From Candidatus Endonucleibacter sp. (ex Gigantidas childressi) (GTDB taxonomy: Bacteria; Pseudomonadota; Gammaproteobacteria; Pseudomonadales; Endozoicomonadaceae): 64,000 bases of DNA. The stretch is taken from assembly GCA_030674875.1 (NCBI GenBank), contig JASXSU010000002.1, forward strand, positions 1 to 64,000, in the 5' to 3' direction. Below the pieces are notes generated by a model, which saw only the letters and a program-made list of their open reading frames with translations, was not told where the DNA came from and ran no database searches. Each line of letters begins with the position of its first letter. Positions within the stretch are counted from its first letter, which is position 1. Position numbers and translations under genes: made by a program. This document shows positions 20,145 to 30,039 of the stretch, one piece after another.

Positions 20145-20420
20145 TTAAATGCTGGGCTGTAACAATTCTTTGTGGTGCTTTTTCCAAGCCTTATACACAA
20201 CATCTCCAGCTGCGGAAACAGCAAGTATTAATGACTCAATCTTATCGTACTCTTCAGGAGATATGCCTTGACTGCGAAGATTATTCAGCTCAACAAGTTG
20301 GTCAAATAACTGGCTCATTAAATAGTCTCTGAAATTACCGCTTTGATCATGAACTAGCCTTTCTTCTAGCTCCGATATTTTAATATCTTCCAGACTATCT
20401 TTATTGCTCCTGTCGCTCAT
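20145..20420 (-). CDS. T3SS needle co-chaperone, YscE/SctE-like
   Basis: A 91-aa helical protein (SLEDIKISELEERL, then two long helices) in the position of yscE/escE/ssaE, between the ring gene and the needle gene. Its ATG (20420) overlaps the end of sctD by 20 bp and is preceded by GGGAGGG, so it is translationally coupled. It would pair with the sctG-like product around the needle subunit. Call rests on size, helix pattern and gene order. Confidence 0.68.
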   Translation of the reverse strand: MSDRSNKDSLEDIKISELEERLVHDQSGNFRDYLMSQLFDQLVELNNLRSQGISPEEYDKIESLILAVSAAGDVVYKAWKKHHKELLQPSI

Positions 20421-21897
20421 CACCCTTCCCTCCCAGATAATATTTTATGTTTCGAGACCCATCACTTAATAACAAGTAGTCAAGATTAATATCCTCTATT
20501 ATGAAACCATTATCAAGCTTTGCTCCAATCAAGTATTTCCCACCATCCTTCATAATCACATAAGGAATAGCCCCCATACTGACACCTTGGATAAGCATTG
20601 AACGCCTCAGAACACTGCCATTACGCTCAGCAAATGACGCCTCCCCTAAACCCTTCACCTTCTGATCACTTGATTGCTCTATAAAGTCAGGCTGGGAATT
20701 TTGAGAGTAGTTTGCAGCAATGACTAAATCAGGCTGGTTTTTATAAAGCTCTTTAAACTTGTTTGCTACTTCACTAAGCCTATAAGCTTGCTCTTCATCA
20801 AGTATCGATCCCTGAACCAACACCTGACCAGATTTTTCTATCAAATGAACCCTAGCAGCTAACCCACTATCCCTTAACATGGATTTCAATGATTTTACCC
20901 TGCTAGACTGCTTTTCGACATGATCAGTGACTGCAATTAAACCATAGATTTCTTCCCTTAGCATATTTATGACTTTTTCAAGCTGATCAGTAGTAATGAT
21001 ATAACCATTTATAATCAAAGCACCGGGAGTACTGTCCTGCTCAACGGTGAGACTCTTGTACCCTCTGCTCTTTAGCAAAGCTTGAGCATTAGCTTGCATG
21101 TCATCCATAACAATGATTTGTGACTTTATAAACAGCTTTTTTTCCTTAAGCTGACTCAGTAAATCATCTTTTTTATCCTTAGTTTTGATATAACCACTGA
21201 TCAGAACGGTGCCGTCAGCTAATTGTCGAAACTTGATGTAATCAAGCTGGAGCTCACTCTTGATTAAGTTTGCTTGATCCAAGTGGTTTATGTTATTTAC
21301 AACACGTGTATTATCTTCAGATCCCGAAAAAAGAAATATAGCAAAAGCACTCATCAAGAGGATGAAAACTACTGGTATACCTATGAGTATTTTTATATCA
21401 ATAGAAGACTCTTCTTCATCAGCATCAAGAGCGGCAAGGTCGTCGCTTACTTCCAACTCTGAGCCCGTTCCAGCTTCTTTATTGTCATTTTCAACAGCAT
21501 CTGGATCTGGAAAATCATTGTCACCATCTGAAGCGTCTTCTGTCGCATGTTTTGACTCAGACTGCTGCAATAAAGGTACTTCAATATCAGGCCAGTTAGC
21601 ATCCGCAGGACCAATAGCAAAATGTATACCGTTGGATGTAACAATATCAAAGTGACTCAGATTAAGCGTATTCCCCTCCGGAATGCCATTCAGATACAAC
21701 GGAGATTTGTTTTCTGTAGTTACCGAGAGTGCGCCGTCAGCCGCTATCTCAATGGTAAGATCAATATCAGAGAGAGCGGTATCAGTGAGAACAAGGTCGC
21801 AAGTATCAACCCTACCTAAAGTATACTTACCAGTATCTAAGGGGATTTCTGCTCCATTATGATTCCCTGATAGTATTTTGAGATAGTATTCACTCAT
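20401..21897 (-). CDS. sctD: T3SS inner-membrane ring protein SctD (YscD/EscD family)
   Basis: 498 aa. Residues 1-95 form a cytoplasmic FHA-like domain (GKYTLGRVDTCDLVLTD); 110-165 is an acidic linker; about 168-190 is one membrane helix (IKILIGIPVVFILLMSAFAI); the rest is a periplasmic chain of ring-building (BON-like) domains. This is the SctD architecture; with SctJ it forms the inner ring of the injectisome. I chose ATG at 21897. First gene of the sctD-E-F-G-like operon. No other injectisome genes are in the window. Confidence 0.88.
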   Translation of the reverse strand: MSEYYLKILSGNHNGAEIPLDTGKYTLGRVDTCDLVLTDTALSDIDLTIEIAADGALSVTTENKSPLYLNGIPEGNTLNLSHFDIVTSNGIHFAIGPADANWPDIEVPLLQQSESKHATEDASDGDNDFPDPDAVENDNKEAGTGSELEVSDDLAALDADEEESSIDIKILIGIPVVFILLMSAFAIFLFSGSEDNTRVVNNINHLDQANLIKSELQLDYIKFRQLADGTVLISGYIKTKDKKDDLLSQLKEKKLFIKSQIIVMDDMQANAQALLKSRGYKSLTVEQDSTPGALIINGYIITTDQLEKVINMLREEIYGLIAVTDHVEKQSSRVKSLKSMLRDSGLAARVHLIEKSGQVLVQGSILDEEQAYRLSEVANKFKELYKNQPDLVIAANYSQNSQPDFIEQSSDQKVKGLGEASFAERNGSVLRRSMLIQGVSMGAIPYVIMKDGGKYLIGAKLDNGFIIEDINLDYLLLSDGSRNIKYYLGGKGDERQEQ

Positions 21898-22602
21898 CCG
21901 CAAAACCCCGGGAAAAACAGATTCCCTATTATATTTCCCATTTTACTAGCAAGCATCTGCAAAATAAAAATCCTTTCGCTTAATAACAAGGCTACACTTC
22001 TACCTGTCGTATTTGGAGAAGAATAGGTGCTGTCTACGTTTGCTCACTCCTGTCACCTTGATACAATAATACTTTATTTTTATACATCATTAGTCAAAAC
22101 ACGATTTATAGCCATAATTCCATGTTAAAACAATAAAACTTGTATTACTACTATTACAATATCGGCTAAGAGACAACTACCTTAGGTCTAACTAACTATT
22201 ATATTGTTTTATAAGTATTTTTTATGTATTTATATTCAACTTTAACAGTAACATGTTATAATATTGCTATCTCATTAACACGCAGTATCAAATTCAAAGT
22301 TATCACCTTCTAAATTGCTAGTCCAGCCCTGCGCACATCTATTAATTGATCAGAGACCTACTGAACCCAAGACCTTTACTTATAACGATAATTAAGCCAT
22401 TTTTGGCGACGTCAGGTTGCTGACCGCTATCACATACTCCAGCTACCCACTATTCAGAGCCTTAGTAGGCAGTGCTCGTTTGTTGTATGCTCACATATTC
22501 AATGGTCAGCGATTATACCGAAGATGAAGGCTTGTGATTGCTCTCGCTCGCCCAAATCACCCACTATTCCTAGACTCATAAGGCTTAGCTCGGTTACCGC
22601 CT
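21898..22602. other. AT-rich gap with ERIC-like repeats
   Basis: The first 450 bp upstream of sctD are AT-rich and without a gene; the operon promoter should be here but I see no convincing one. From about 22380 to 22518 lies a divergent ERIC-like copy (ATAACGATAATTAAGCC to CAATGGTCAGCGATTATA). At 22534-22602 is half an element that abuts the truncated IS30 copy. Confidence 0.5.
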
Positions 22603-22639
22603 AACTTGGCCGCGATGATATTACATCGTTGCTGAGTTA

Positions 22640-23584
22640 GTCCTGCCATTGATGCTCACTTAACTAAGTATTGTCTGATCAAGCCATTGGTATTTTCATT
22701 CGTACTACGCTCCCATGAGTGATGTGGGTTGGCAGAGTAATAAGGGTAATTAGTCACTTCTTCAACTTTCTTATATTGGTAAAACTCGGTGCCGTTATCT
22801 GATGTAATGGTTTTAAGTTGCTTAGGCGTTTTACTTATTAATTTTATCATTCTCCTGCTGGTTGGCTAGATCGTTCTATCGTTTAACTGGCCTATCAATG
22901 TGTAACCAGTTTTTCGCTCAACCAGTGTGACTACGCAGTGTTTATACCCAAAGCATTTCAAATTGCTACTAGGCAGCAAGTAAGCTAAGCCCAGTGAGCC
23001 TACGAGTAGTAGGTGATCTGGGTGAGCGAACGCAGCCAACAACGTAGCAACTTGAAAGGCGACTGGTATAGACCCTTTACCCATCACGGTATCTACTTCC
23101 CAATAACCTAGTGTTTCACGCGTTTCTACTTCAGCTGGTCGGTCTGCTATATTGCGCTTATTGGCAATCCCGCCTCGACTATCATAAGCCCTGTAGCGTT
23201 TACGTCTTCGCTTTTGAGCACAACGCAAGTGCTTCCATAGCAAGCCTCCTTTCTTTTTATCACGCCCAATATATCGATAAATAGTTTCATGGCTAAAGCA
23301 ACGTACACTATCCGTTTTAAGTAACCCGTAATCTGTTCAAGACTCCGTTGTTTATGTAAGAGTTGCCTAATGATCACGTAATCCTTTTCTGTAAAATGTT
23401 GGTTTCTCCTTGAACGTCGACGTCGAGCTCTTGTCCTTTGCTGTGCCCTGAGGGGTCGATATGAGCCATCCTTATGCCAACAAGTATTGCGGTGAAATTT
23501 TCGATATATGGTACTTCGGTGTTTTCCCATAGCTGTGGCAATGTCCGTAAAACTTAATCCTTGCCATTTTAGCGAGACTATCAT
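22640..23584 (-). pseudogene. IS30-family transposase pseudogene (copy A)
   Basis: Fragments in order: helix-turn-helix N-terminus (WQGLSFTDIATAMGKHRSTI) and SLEQITGYLKR up to a -1 frame change at the run TTAAAA; DDE core beginning CAQKRRRKRYRAYDSRGG with the 42-codon ERIC-derived insert after VMGKGS; a stop, then the C-terminal part (TSDNGTEFYQYKKVEE, HHSWERSTNENTNGL, where R-G-T has become R-S-T). Not functional. Confidence 0.8.
22945..23068. repeat. ERIC-like 124-bp element in IS30 transposase (copy A)
   Basis: Flanked by TA at 22943-22944 and 23069-23070. Same insertion point as in copy B (codons GS|K), so the insertion predates duplication of the IS. Read in the transposase direction it is open and encodes 42 residues beginning IPVAFQVATLLAAFAHP. 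Confidence 0.9.
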
Positions 23585-23705
23585 ATATCTATAACCTCGG
23601 TGAGCTGTTGATACTTATAGGTTTTTACTTCGTGACTGGAGAAAAAAACTAAGGGTATCGCAGTTCATCATTTTTATTAAATTGAGTGTCGCACTTAGTA
23701 TATGA

Positions 23706-24199
23706 ATTCGACCTCCCAAACAATGGGAATTGAGGTTCCTTGCCAAGCAATTGATACCACCAGATAGTTGACGTTTTTGGAGCCATGCTTCCAGTTGGTT
23801 CTATTCATGTACAAAGTAAAGAGATCCATGTCTAGGAAGCTCAGAATCAGCTCACCTAGCTGCTCAAAACTGTAGTCATAGTCAGGGAAAAATAGCTTTA
23901 TACGGCGATAACTGGACTCGCTGTCTGCCTTCGTCTGAAACTCTTCGGCTACACGGTACAAGTTAGTGGAATGGCTACGCAGCAAGGCCATTACAAACTG
24001 TGCAATGAAGGTGATCCTAGCTTGATGCAGAGGTAAATGAGCCTTAAGCTTTTTGGCCAATGAACTGACGTCTTTCATGTTCAACAACCATAACCTATTC
24101 TGGAGTAAAAGACCGTGCAGGTTACCTTGTCTGATAGTCACGTCATACTAAATTATTCCTTGAAGATCAAGGTCTTCAGGTTTTTTGTCCCGTACATAG
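23706..24199 (-). mobile_element. IS4-family N-terminal fragment, copy b
   Basis: Right end GTCCCGTACATAG at 24187-24199 is the inverted partner of the ends at 4371 and 45552. The minus strand encodes the transposase N-terminal part, beginning near MKDVSSLAKKLKAHLP (about 24078) through FQTKADSESSYRRIKLFFPD to MNRTNWKHGSKNVNYLVVS. It stops where IS30 copy A was inserted; the rest of the element is missing on the far side. Confidence 0.8.
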
Positions 24200-24369
24200 C
24201 ATCCGGTCATAACTTAATTTCTATCTAAAGCAAAGAGTAAAATAATAAATTCTTCTACATAGCCAGATGAAGCACTTAAGATCTGAATTTGCCACAGTAA
24301 AAGTATCGCGGCACTCCTGTTTATGGCAGATAACCATAAACTAACAACACCATAGAGTAAGTAGGTTAT

Positions 24370-26055
24370 ATGGACAAAAGTTTTTGGAGCGAAAAAAGGC
24401 CTGCAGGTGTTAGTAACTCAATCAATATGGATGAATATTCAAGTATACTTTCTGTAATTGAAGGCATGTTATCCAACAATGAGCAGAAGCCTGCGTTCAC
24501 AAGTATCGGCCACACTCTGTCTTATTCTGACATTGACAAATACAGCAAATATTTTGCCAGTTATTTGCAGAATTATACAGACCTTAAGCCTGGTGACCGT
24601 ATTGCCATTCAGATACCGAACTTACTGCAATTTCCAATAGCCGTGTATGGAGCTATTAGGGCTGGGCTTATTATAGTTAACACAAACCCTCTCTATACAG
24701 CCAGGGAAATGAACCATCAGTTTAATGATTCCGGCGCCAGAGCGTTGGTTTTCCTAGACTCCTTCGGACGATCAGTGGAGGAAATTATTGACAACACGAA
24801 TATAAAATACCTAATATGCACTCGCTTAGCTGATATGCTTCCTTTGCCAAAGAGAACCATGATTAACTTTGTCGTTAAGCATATAAAAAAAATGGTTCCG
24901 CCCTTTACCATTGCCGGAATGGTGCCTTTTCTTACAACGCTTAAACAAGGCGCAATAGCGCGCTATAACCCACCTCCATCAGTGCCTCTTGACACCCCTG
25001 TGGTCTTGCAATACACCGGAGGAACAACAGGAATATCAAAAGGTGCAATTCTTACTCAACGAAATCTGATTGCCAACATGCTACAAGTTCGAGAGGTTTT
25101 ATCTCAAAAAGACGGCACCGGTAATAAAATTCTTGAGTATGGAAAAGAAATCATTATTGCCCCTCTGCCTCTTTATCATATATATGCCTTCACGATACAT
25201 ATACTGTGTCTTCCTTTGATGGGACATCATAGCATTTTTATAGCAAATCCAAGAGACACAACCACCTTTATTAAGCATATAAAACGATGGAACTTTACCG
25301 GGTTCATTGGTTTAAACACATTATTTGTGAGTTTGCTTAATCACATTAATCTTTCTAAAAGAGACTTCTCTTCTTTAAAGTTCACATTATCTGGAGGTAC
25401 GGCACTTCAAAAAAATATCGGGCAACAATGGGAGGCATTTACCAGCTGTAAAATATCAGAAGCCTATGGCTTAACAGAATGCTCACCTGCCGTATGCGTA
25501 AACCCTCTAGGTGAATTACCACAATTAGGGACAGCAGGATTACCTATTCCAGATACATTCCTTAAAACCATTGATAAGAACGGTGATGAAACACCTCTGG
25601 GAGTACCTGGTGAATTATGCATCAAGGGGCCTCAGGTAATGAAAGGTTACTGGCAGCAGCCTGAAGCTACAGCGGATGTTCTAGATGCAGATGGATGGTT
25701 AAAAACGGGCGATATTGCAACCATCCAAGAAGACGGATTTGTAAAAATTGTTGACCGGCTCAAAGATATGATTATTGTTTCCGGGTTTAATGTTTATCCT
25801 AATGAAGTAGAGAGCGTGGCGTCATCCAGCAAAAAAGTCAAGAACTGTGCTGCCATAGGTGTTCCCGATGATAAAACAGGAGAAAGAGTGAAATTATTTG
25901 TTGTAGCTTCAGACAAGAGCCTTACATCTGAAGAACTGATTAATCACTGCCGCAAATATTTAACTGCCTACAAAGTACCTAGGGATGTAGAATTTCGTAC
26001 AGAGCTACCTATGACGCCTGTGGGCAAGGTTCTGCGTAAAGATCTTCGGAGTTGA
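24370..26055 (+). CDS. fadD: Long-chain fatty acid-CoA ligase
   Basis: 561-aa adenylate-forming enzyme that activates imported fatty acids for beta-oxidation or lipid synthesis. The AMP-binding P-loop is YTGGTTGISKGA; further motifs are AYGLTECSPAV, GELCIKGPQVMKGYW, DGWLKTGDIA, IVDRLKDMIIVSGFNVYP and, at the C-terminus, the PVGKVLRKDLR lysine motif. Full length for FadD. It is intact between two IS-rich tracts, upstream of IS30 copy B. Confidence 0.95.
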   Translation: MDKSFWSEKRPAGVSNSINMDEYSSILSVIEGMLSNNEQKPAFTSIGHTLSYSDIDKYSKYFASYLQNYTDLKPGDRIAIQIPNLLQFPIAVYGAIRAGLIIVNTNPLYTAREMNHQFNDSGARALVFLDSFGRSVEEIIDNTNIKYLICTRLADMLPLPKRTMINFVVKHIKKMVPPFTIAGMVPFLTTLKQGAIARYNPPPSVPLDTPVVLQYTGGTTGISKGAILTQRNLIANMLQVREVLSQKDGTGNKILEYGKEIIIAPLPLYHIYAFTIHILCLPLMGHHSIFIANPRDTTTFIKHIKRWNFTGFIGLNTLFVSLLNHINLSKRDFSSLKFTLSGGTALQKNIGQQWEAFTSCKISEAYGLTECSPAVCVNPLGELPQLGTAGLPIPDTFLKTIDKNGDETPLGVPGELCIKGPQVMKGYWQQPEATADVLDADGWLKTGDIATIQEDGFVKIVDRLKDMIIVSGFNVYPNEVESVASSSKKVKNCAAIGVPDDKTGERVKLFVVASDKSLTSEELINHCRKYLTAYKVPRDVEFRTELPMTPVGKVLRKDLRS

Positions 26056-26193
26056 ACGCACCATCATTTGAGGTGCTCATTGGATATATTCTATAAAATA
26101 TTTTGTATTTCCTGACAATACTTTCACCATTAAACAAAGATCTTATTCTCATAACTCCTACTTAGTATAAAGTTTGAAATGCGACAAAAGTAG

Positions 26194-27272
26194 TTATTCA
26201 TAAAAGCATTCCTCCGGTGTTTTATAAACTACCCGCTTCCTTGGTCTTGTATTTAATTTGGCCTCGATGATATTACATCGTTGCTGAGTTAGTCCTACCA
26301 TTGATGTTCCCTTAGCTAAGTATTGTCTGATCAAACCATTGGTATTTTCATTCGTACCACGTTCCCATGAGTGATGTGGGTTGGCAAAGTAATAAGGGCA
26401 ATTAGTCACTTCTACACCTTTCTTATATTGGTGAAACTTGGTGCCGTTATCTGATGTAATGGTTTTAAATTTCTCAGGCATTTTACTCATTAATTTTATC
26501 GTTCGCCTGCTGGTTGACTTGGTCGTTCTATCGTTTAACTGGCCTATCAATGTGTAACCAGTTTTTCGCTCAACCAGTGTGACTACGCAGTGTTTATACC
26601 CAAAGCATTTCAAATTGCTACTAGGCAGCAAGTAAGCGAAGCCCCGTGAGCCTACGAGTAGTAGGTGATCTGGGTGAGCGAACGCAGCCAACAACGTAGC
26701 AACTTGAAAGGCGACTGGTATAGACCCTTTACCCATCACGGTATCTACTTCCCAATGACCTAGTGTTTCACGCGTTTCTACTTCAGCTGGTCGGTCTGCT
26801 ATATTGCGCTTATTGGCAATCCCGCCTCGACTATCATAAGCCTTGTAGCGTTTACGTCTTCGCTTTTGAGCACAACGCAAGTGCTTCCATAGCAAGCCTC
26901 CTTTCTTTTTATCACGCCAAATATATCGATAAATAGTTTCATGGCTAAAGCAACGTACACTATCCGTTTTAAGTAACCCGTAATCTGTTCAAGACTCCAT
27001 TGTTTATGTAAGAGTTGCCTAATGATCACGTAATCCTTTTCTGTAAAATGTTGGTTTCTCCTTGAACGTCGACGTCGAGCTCTTGTCCTTTGCTGTGCCC
27101 TGAGGGGTCGATATGAGCCATCCTTATACCAACAAGTATTGCGGTGAAATTTTCGATATATGGTACTTCGGTGTTTTCCGATAGCTGTGGCAATGTCCGT
27201 AAAACTTAATCCTTGCCATTTTAGTGCGACTATCATATATCTATCAGCCTCGGTGAGCTGTTGATACTTCAT
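26194..27272 (-). pseudogene. IS30-family transposase, two frames (-1) with in-frame ERIC insert
   Basis: Frame 1 (27272 to about 26967) carries MKYQQLTEADRYMIVALKWQ and the HTH. At 26972-26967 the sequence TTAAAAC would let reading slip by -1 into frame 2, which is open to 26194 and contains DDE core GHWEVDTVMGKGS, the 42-residue ERIC-derived insert, TSDNGTKFHQYKK and ANPHHSWERGTNENTNGL with the catalytic Glu, ending PEECFYE. Whether this is programmed frameshifting or a mutation is not decided by sequence; copy A has the same break. The absence of an XXXYYYZ heptamer argues for mutation. Confidence 0.7.
26597..26720. repeat. ERIC-like 124-bp element in IS30 transposase (copy B)
   Basis: Flanked by TA at 26595-26596 and 26721-26722. 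Removing 126 bp restores the codons for GSKHC. Open through its whole length in the transposase frame (42 codons). Confidence 0.9.
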
Positions 27273-27363
27273 AAGTTTTTACTTCGTGATTGGAGCAAAA
27301 AACTATGGGTATCGAAGTTCATCGTTTTTATGAAATTGGGTATCGCACTTAGTATATGAATTC

Positions 27364-27494
27364 GGCACCGGTAATAGCCCCTTGCAGGCGCGAGATTGTT
27401 GACAACACTCGCTCACTCCAATTACCTAATGCTCGTAGGATCTTGGGGCTTAGCTCGCTTGTCGTCAACCAGCGCCTTGATGTTAACTGGTATA
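27364..27494. repeat. ERIC-like repeat upstream of dinB
   Basis: From GGCACCGGTAATAGCC to TGTTAACTGGTATAGAG with ATTACCTAATGCTCGTAGGA in the centre. It lies 40 bp before the dinB ATG and is open in the dinB frame, so it creates a false N-terminal extension of 46 codons from 27396. Confidence 0.65.
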
Positions 27495-27533
27495 GAGCTT
27501 TGTAAAAATGTTTTTCTGGAGCGCTTATCAAAG

Positions 27534-28685
27534 ATGGCTGATACTGATAGCAATGAGGTACAACCTAAACGCAAAATCATCCATATAGATTTTGATGCTT
27601 TTTTTGCAGCCATTGAAATACGTGACAATCCCACCCTGTCAGGTAAGCCAATAGCTGTAGGAGGAGCAATAGATCGAAGGGGGGTGATCGCAACCTGTAA
27701 TTATGAAGCTCGTAGTTTTGGTGTACACTCTGCCATGGCCTCTGCTCATGCAAAGCGGCTGTGCCCTAACCTACAGATTATTACACCCCGCATGTCTGCT
27801 TATAAAGACGTATCTCGGCAAGCCCTAGGTATTTTTAACCAATACTCGGATTTGGTTGAACCATTATCTTTAGATGAAGCATATCTTGACGTTTCCCTAT
27901 CAACTTGCTGCCAGGCTAGTGCAACCTTAATAGCAAAAGATATCCGGAAACAAATTTTTAAAAACATAGGCGTGACCGCTTCCGCCGGAGTTGCACCTAA
28001 TAAATTTCTGGCAAAAATTGCCAGTGATTGGCATAAACCTGACGGATTATGTGTTATTACCCCTGACATGGTTAATGATTTTATTTTTGAACTACCGGTA
28101 GTGAAAATATTGGGTGTAGGCAAAATCACTGCAACAAAGCTTCATAATAAAGGCATAAAAACCTGTGGATCTCTGCGCCAGTACAGCCGAACCGAGCTTG
28201 TCCACTGGTTTGGATCCTTTGGTTCCCGCCTCTGGGAGTTTGCTCGGGGCATTGATGAACGACCTATTGTAGCAAGTAGGCGCAGAAAATCTTTATCTGT
28301 TGAACACACATACAACAAAGACCTAACAAATCTAAACGCTATTATCAACCAAGTTGCACCTTTGCTGGATGATCTGTGGGCTAGATATAAGCTTATTAGT
28401 AGCGAGTATAGTATTACTAGTCGATTTGTAAAAATGAAATTTGATGATTTCAGCCAAACAACACTGGAAGAAAGTGTTGACCAAAAACAGCCTATGCCTC
28501 TAGAACACTTCAAGGCGCTAATAAGCCGCGCCTGGGAAAGAGGTAACCGCTCAGTCCGCTTATTAGGGATTGGTGTTCGACTTCAGGATATGCGACCACC
28601 AGATCAATTTAGACAGCTTGAGTTATACCCCCTGCCATTTAAAATGCAGGAGAATTGGTTACGCCCTCTCCCCCCCAGAGCTTAG
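27534..28685 (+). CDS. dinB: DNA polymerase IV
   Basis: Y-family translesion polymerase, 383 aa. Catalytic motifs IIHIDFDAFFAAIEI and SLDEAYLDV are intact, as are the helix-hairpin-helix region (VVKILGVGKITATKL) and the little-finger domain. ATG at 27534 starts MADTDSNEVQPKRK, close to the usual start; upstream codons come from an ERIC-like repeat. The C-terminus (QFRQLELYPLPFKMQ) is somewhat longer than the usual RQLxLF ending. Confidence 0.93.
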   Translation: MADTDSNEVQPKRKIIHIDFDAFFAAIEIRDNPTLSGKPIAVGGAIDRRGVIATCNYEARSFGVHSAMASAHAKRLCPNLQIITPRMSAYKDVSRQALGIFNQYSDLVEPLSLDEAYLDVSLSTCCQASATLIAKDIRKQIFKNIGVTASAGVAPNKFLAKIASDWHKPDGLCVITPDMVNDFIFELPVVKILGVGKITATKLHNKGIKTCGSLRQYSRTELVHWFGSFGSRLWEFARGIDERPIVASRRRKSLSVEHTYNKDLTNLNAIINQVAPLLDDLWARYKLISSEYSITSRFVKMKFDDFSQTTLEESVDQKQPMPLEHFKALISRAWERGNRSVRLLGIGVRLQDMRPPDQFRQLELYPLPFKMQENWLRPLPPRA

Positions 28686-28752
28686 AGAGATTACAAACAA
28701 ATTTATCACGCTGCATCGAAATGTGGTAAAGCTAAATTTTCACAATATGAAT

Positions 28753-28853
28753 TTATACCAGTTATCACTACAAGCGTAAGCAGGCGATAAACAAGCAAGT
28801 CCATATATTTAGGAGTACATCAATCACCAACAAATGCACACCTTCTAGCATAA
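28753..28853. repeat. Degenerate ERIC-like repeat after dinB
   Basis: TATACCAGTTATCACTACAA to GCACACCTTCTAGCATAAC with GGCGATAAACAAGCAAGTCC between. Heavily diverged. The following 350 bp (28854-29195) contain no gene I recognise. Confidence 0.45.
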
Positions 28854-29195
28854 CTACAAGGATTAATTTTCTTCATATTGATCAGAAAACATAAAACTTT
28901 TCTTTGCGCGAGGGAAGGTAGCACCATTGATTTTGTTGATAGACGATAATTGGCCATGTACGCTTCCATTCAAAGACCCCCAATCTCATACTCCATGCAA
29001 TTTAATTCGGTGTGAAACCTATGCCCAGCTGATACTTTACCTGCCGACAAACCGTGCCAACTCTTTTGTGAAACCTGATCACCGTCTTACGCCCCTCAGT
29101 CTTGTTGCGATGAACTACCTCAGCATCCTATATACTGGACACAAAAGCTTATCTCTTCCCTAGTTCTGCAGAGGCGCTAGTCTCAATCAGGCAGC

Positions 29196-29400
29196 AATAT
29201 GGCTTAGCAAAAAGAAAGTATCTAGAGTACCTCCCATCGAACACTGCAAAACTTTTGATCGTCGTAAACAGCATGATAGATGACTACGGTCAGCGATGGA
29301 GTATTGAAACCATGCTTGGCAATCTAAAAAGTTCGGCCTTAGATTTTTGACTCTACACATATGACGAATCCACATGTGCCAGAATAGTTGTCGCCTCTAC
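29196..29400 (+). pseudogene. Degraded IS4-family transposase fragment
   Basis: In shifting plus-strand frames I read AKRKYLEYLPSNTAKL, then DDYGQRWSIETMLGNLKSS, the counterpart of the C-terminal catalytic region in the copies at 4.5 and 45.7 kb, then a stop. More diverged than those copies, so an older insertion. Confidence 0.6.
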
Positions 29401-29591
29401 TAATTATTCCAACTTAAACAGATGGATGGGTCAAAGAGCGATCCATGCCGTGCCATTCAGAAGAGTTCAAAAAGTCCATAATTCAGAAAATAATGCCACC
29501 CAACAATATGTCATTCGGTCAATTAGTGAGTGCTAACGGTGTCTAGGGTGTAACACTATACAGTTGGCGAAAGACAACATTACCTCAAAGC

Positions 29592-29990
29592 ATGCCAGCG
29601 CCTGGTGGTAAAAATTCAGATCAATGGAATCCTGTAAGCCAGCTGGTCATGAGCATTGCAACGGCTGCGTTGAATAAAACAGAATTGACTAAACGCTGTC
29701 GTAAGAAAATTCTGATTTCCGAACAAATCCACCAATGGAATGACATGCTTCTATTCGAGGCAGGTTTTATTACCTCTAACCGGCAATAAGAATCCATAGT
29801 CGTAGAGTTTACGCATGAGGATTCATCACACGGAGTCTACTGAGTATACTTCAGAAATGATAACCAAAGCCTATATCAGACATGACATCGCCGCAACCAG
29901 GTCACCACTAGTGCTGCACTCTGACAATGGTAGCTCTATGAAAGGCAGTACCATGATATCCACCTTACAGCATATTGCTTTAGTAAATTA
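29592..29990 (+). pseudogene. IS3-family OrfA/OrfB remnants
   Basis: 29592-29789 encodes WNPVSQLVMSIATAALNKTE and CRKKILISEQIHQWND, resembling the OrfA helix-turn-helix protein of IS3 elements. 29840-29990 encodes a piece of the OrfB integrase core (LVLHSDNGSSMKGSTM). The remainder is missing and IS30 has inserted at 29993. Confidence 0.6.
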
Positions 29991-30039
29991 ACGCGGATTC
30001 AAATTTCAAGTGCATCACAGCTTAAGCTGCTAACGCAGC

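Larger units (their letters stand above)
22603..23705 (-). mobile_element. IS30-family (type 1) element, copy A, truncated and decayed
   Basis: Nearly identical to copy B at 26171-27360 but cut at its left end by half an ERIC-like repeat. The right end, GTCGCACTTAGTATATGAAT, is inserted into an IS4 fragment. The transposase has a lost start codon near 23610, the same frame break as copy B, and a stop near 22865. Confidence 0.82.
26171..27360 (-). mobile_element. IS30-family (type 1) element, copy B, near full length
   Basis: About 1.19 kb including a 126-bp ERIC insertion. The ends are partly inverted (TTGAAATGCGACAAAAG at left; ATACTAAGTGCGATACCC reading inward from the right). It lies between fadD and dinB. 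Coding region covers most of the element. Confidence 0.82.

Noticed and set aside
26058-26076. GCACC/GGTGC stem after fadD as terminator
   Set aside because: Only a 5-bp stem and no T-run follows.
26963-26973. TTAAAAC as a proven programmed frameshift signal in IS30 copy B
   Set aside because: The motif lacks the XXXYYYZ form and no stimulatory structure was evaluated; kept only as a possibility.
28927-29163. 78-codon plus-strand frame
   Set aside because: No recognisable motif, no ribosome-binding site, surrounded by IS debris; probably chance.
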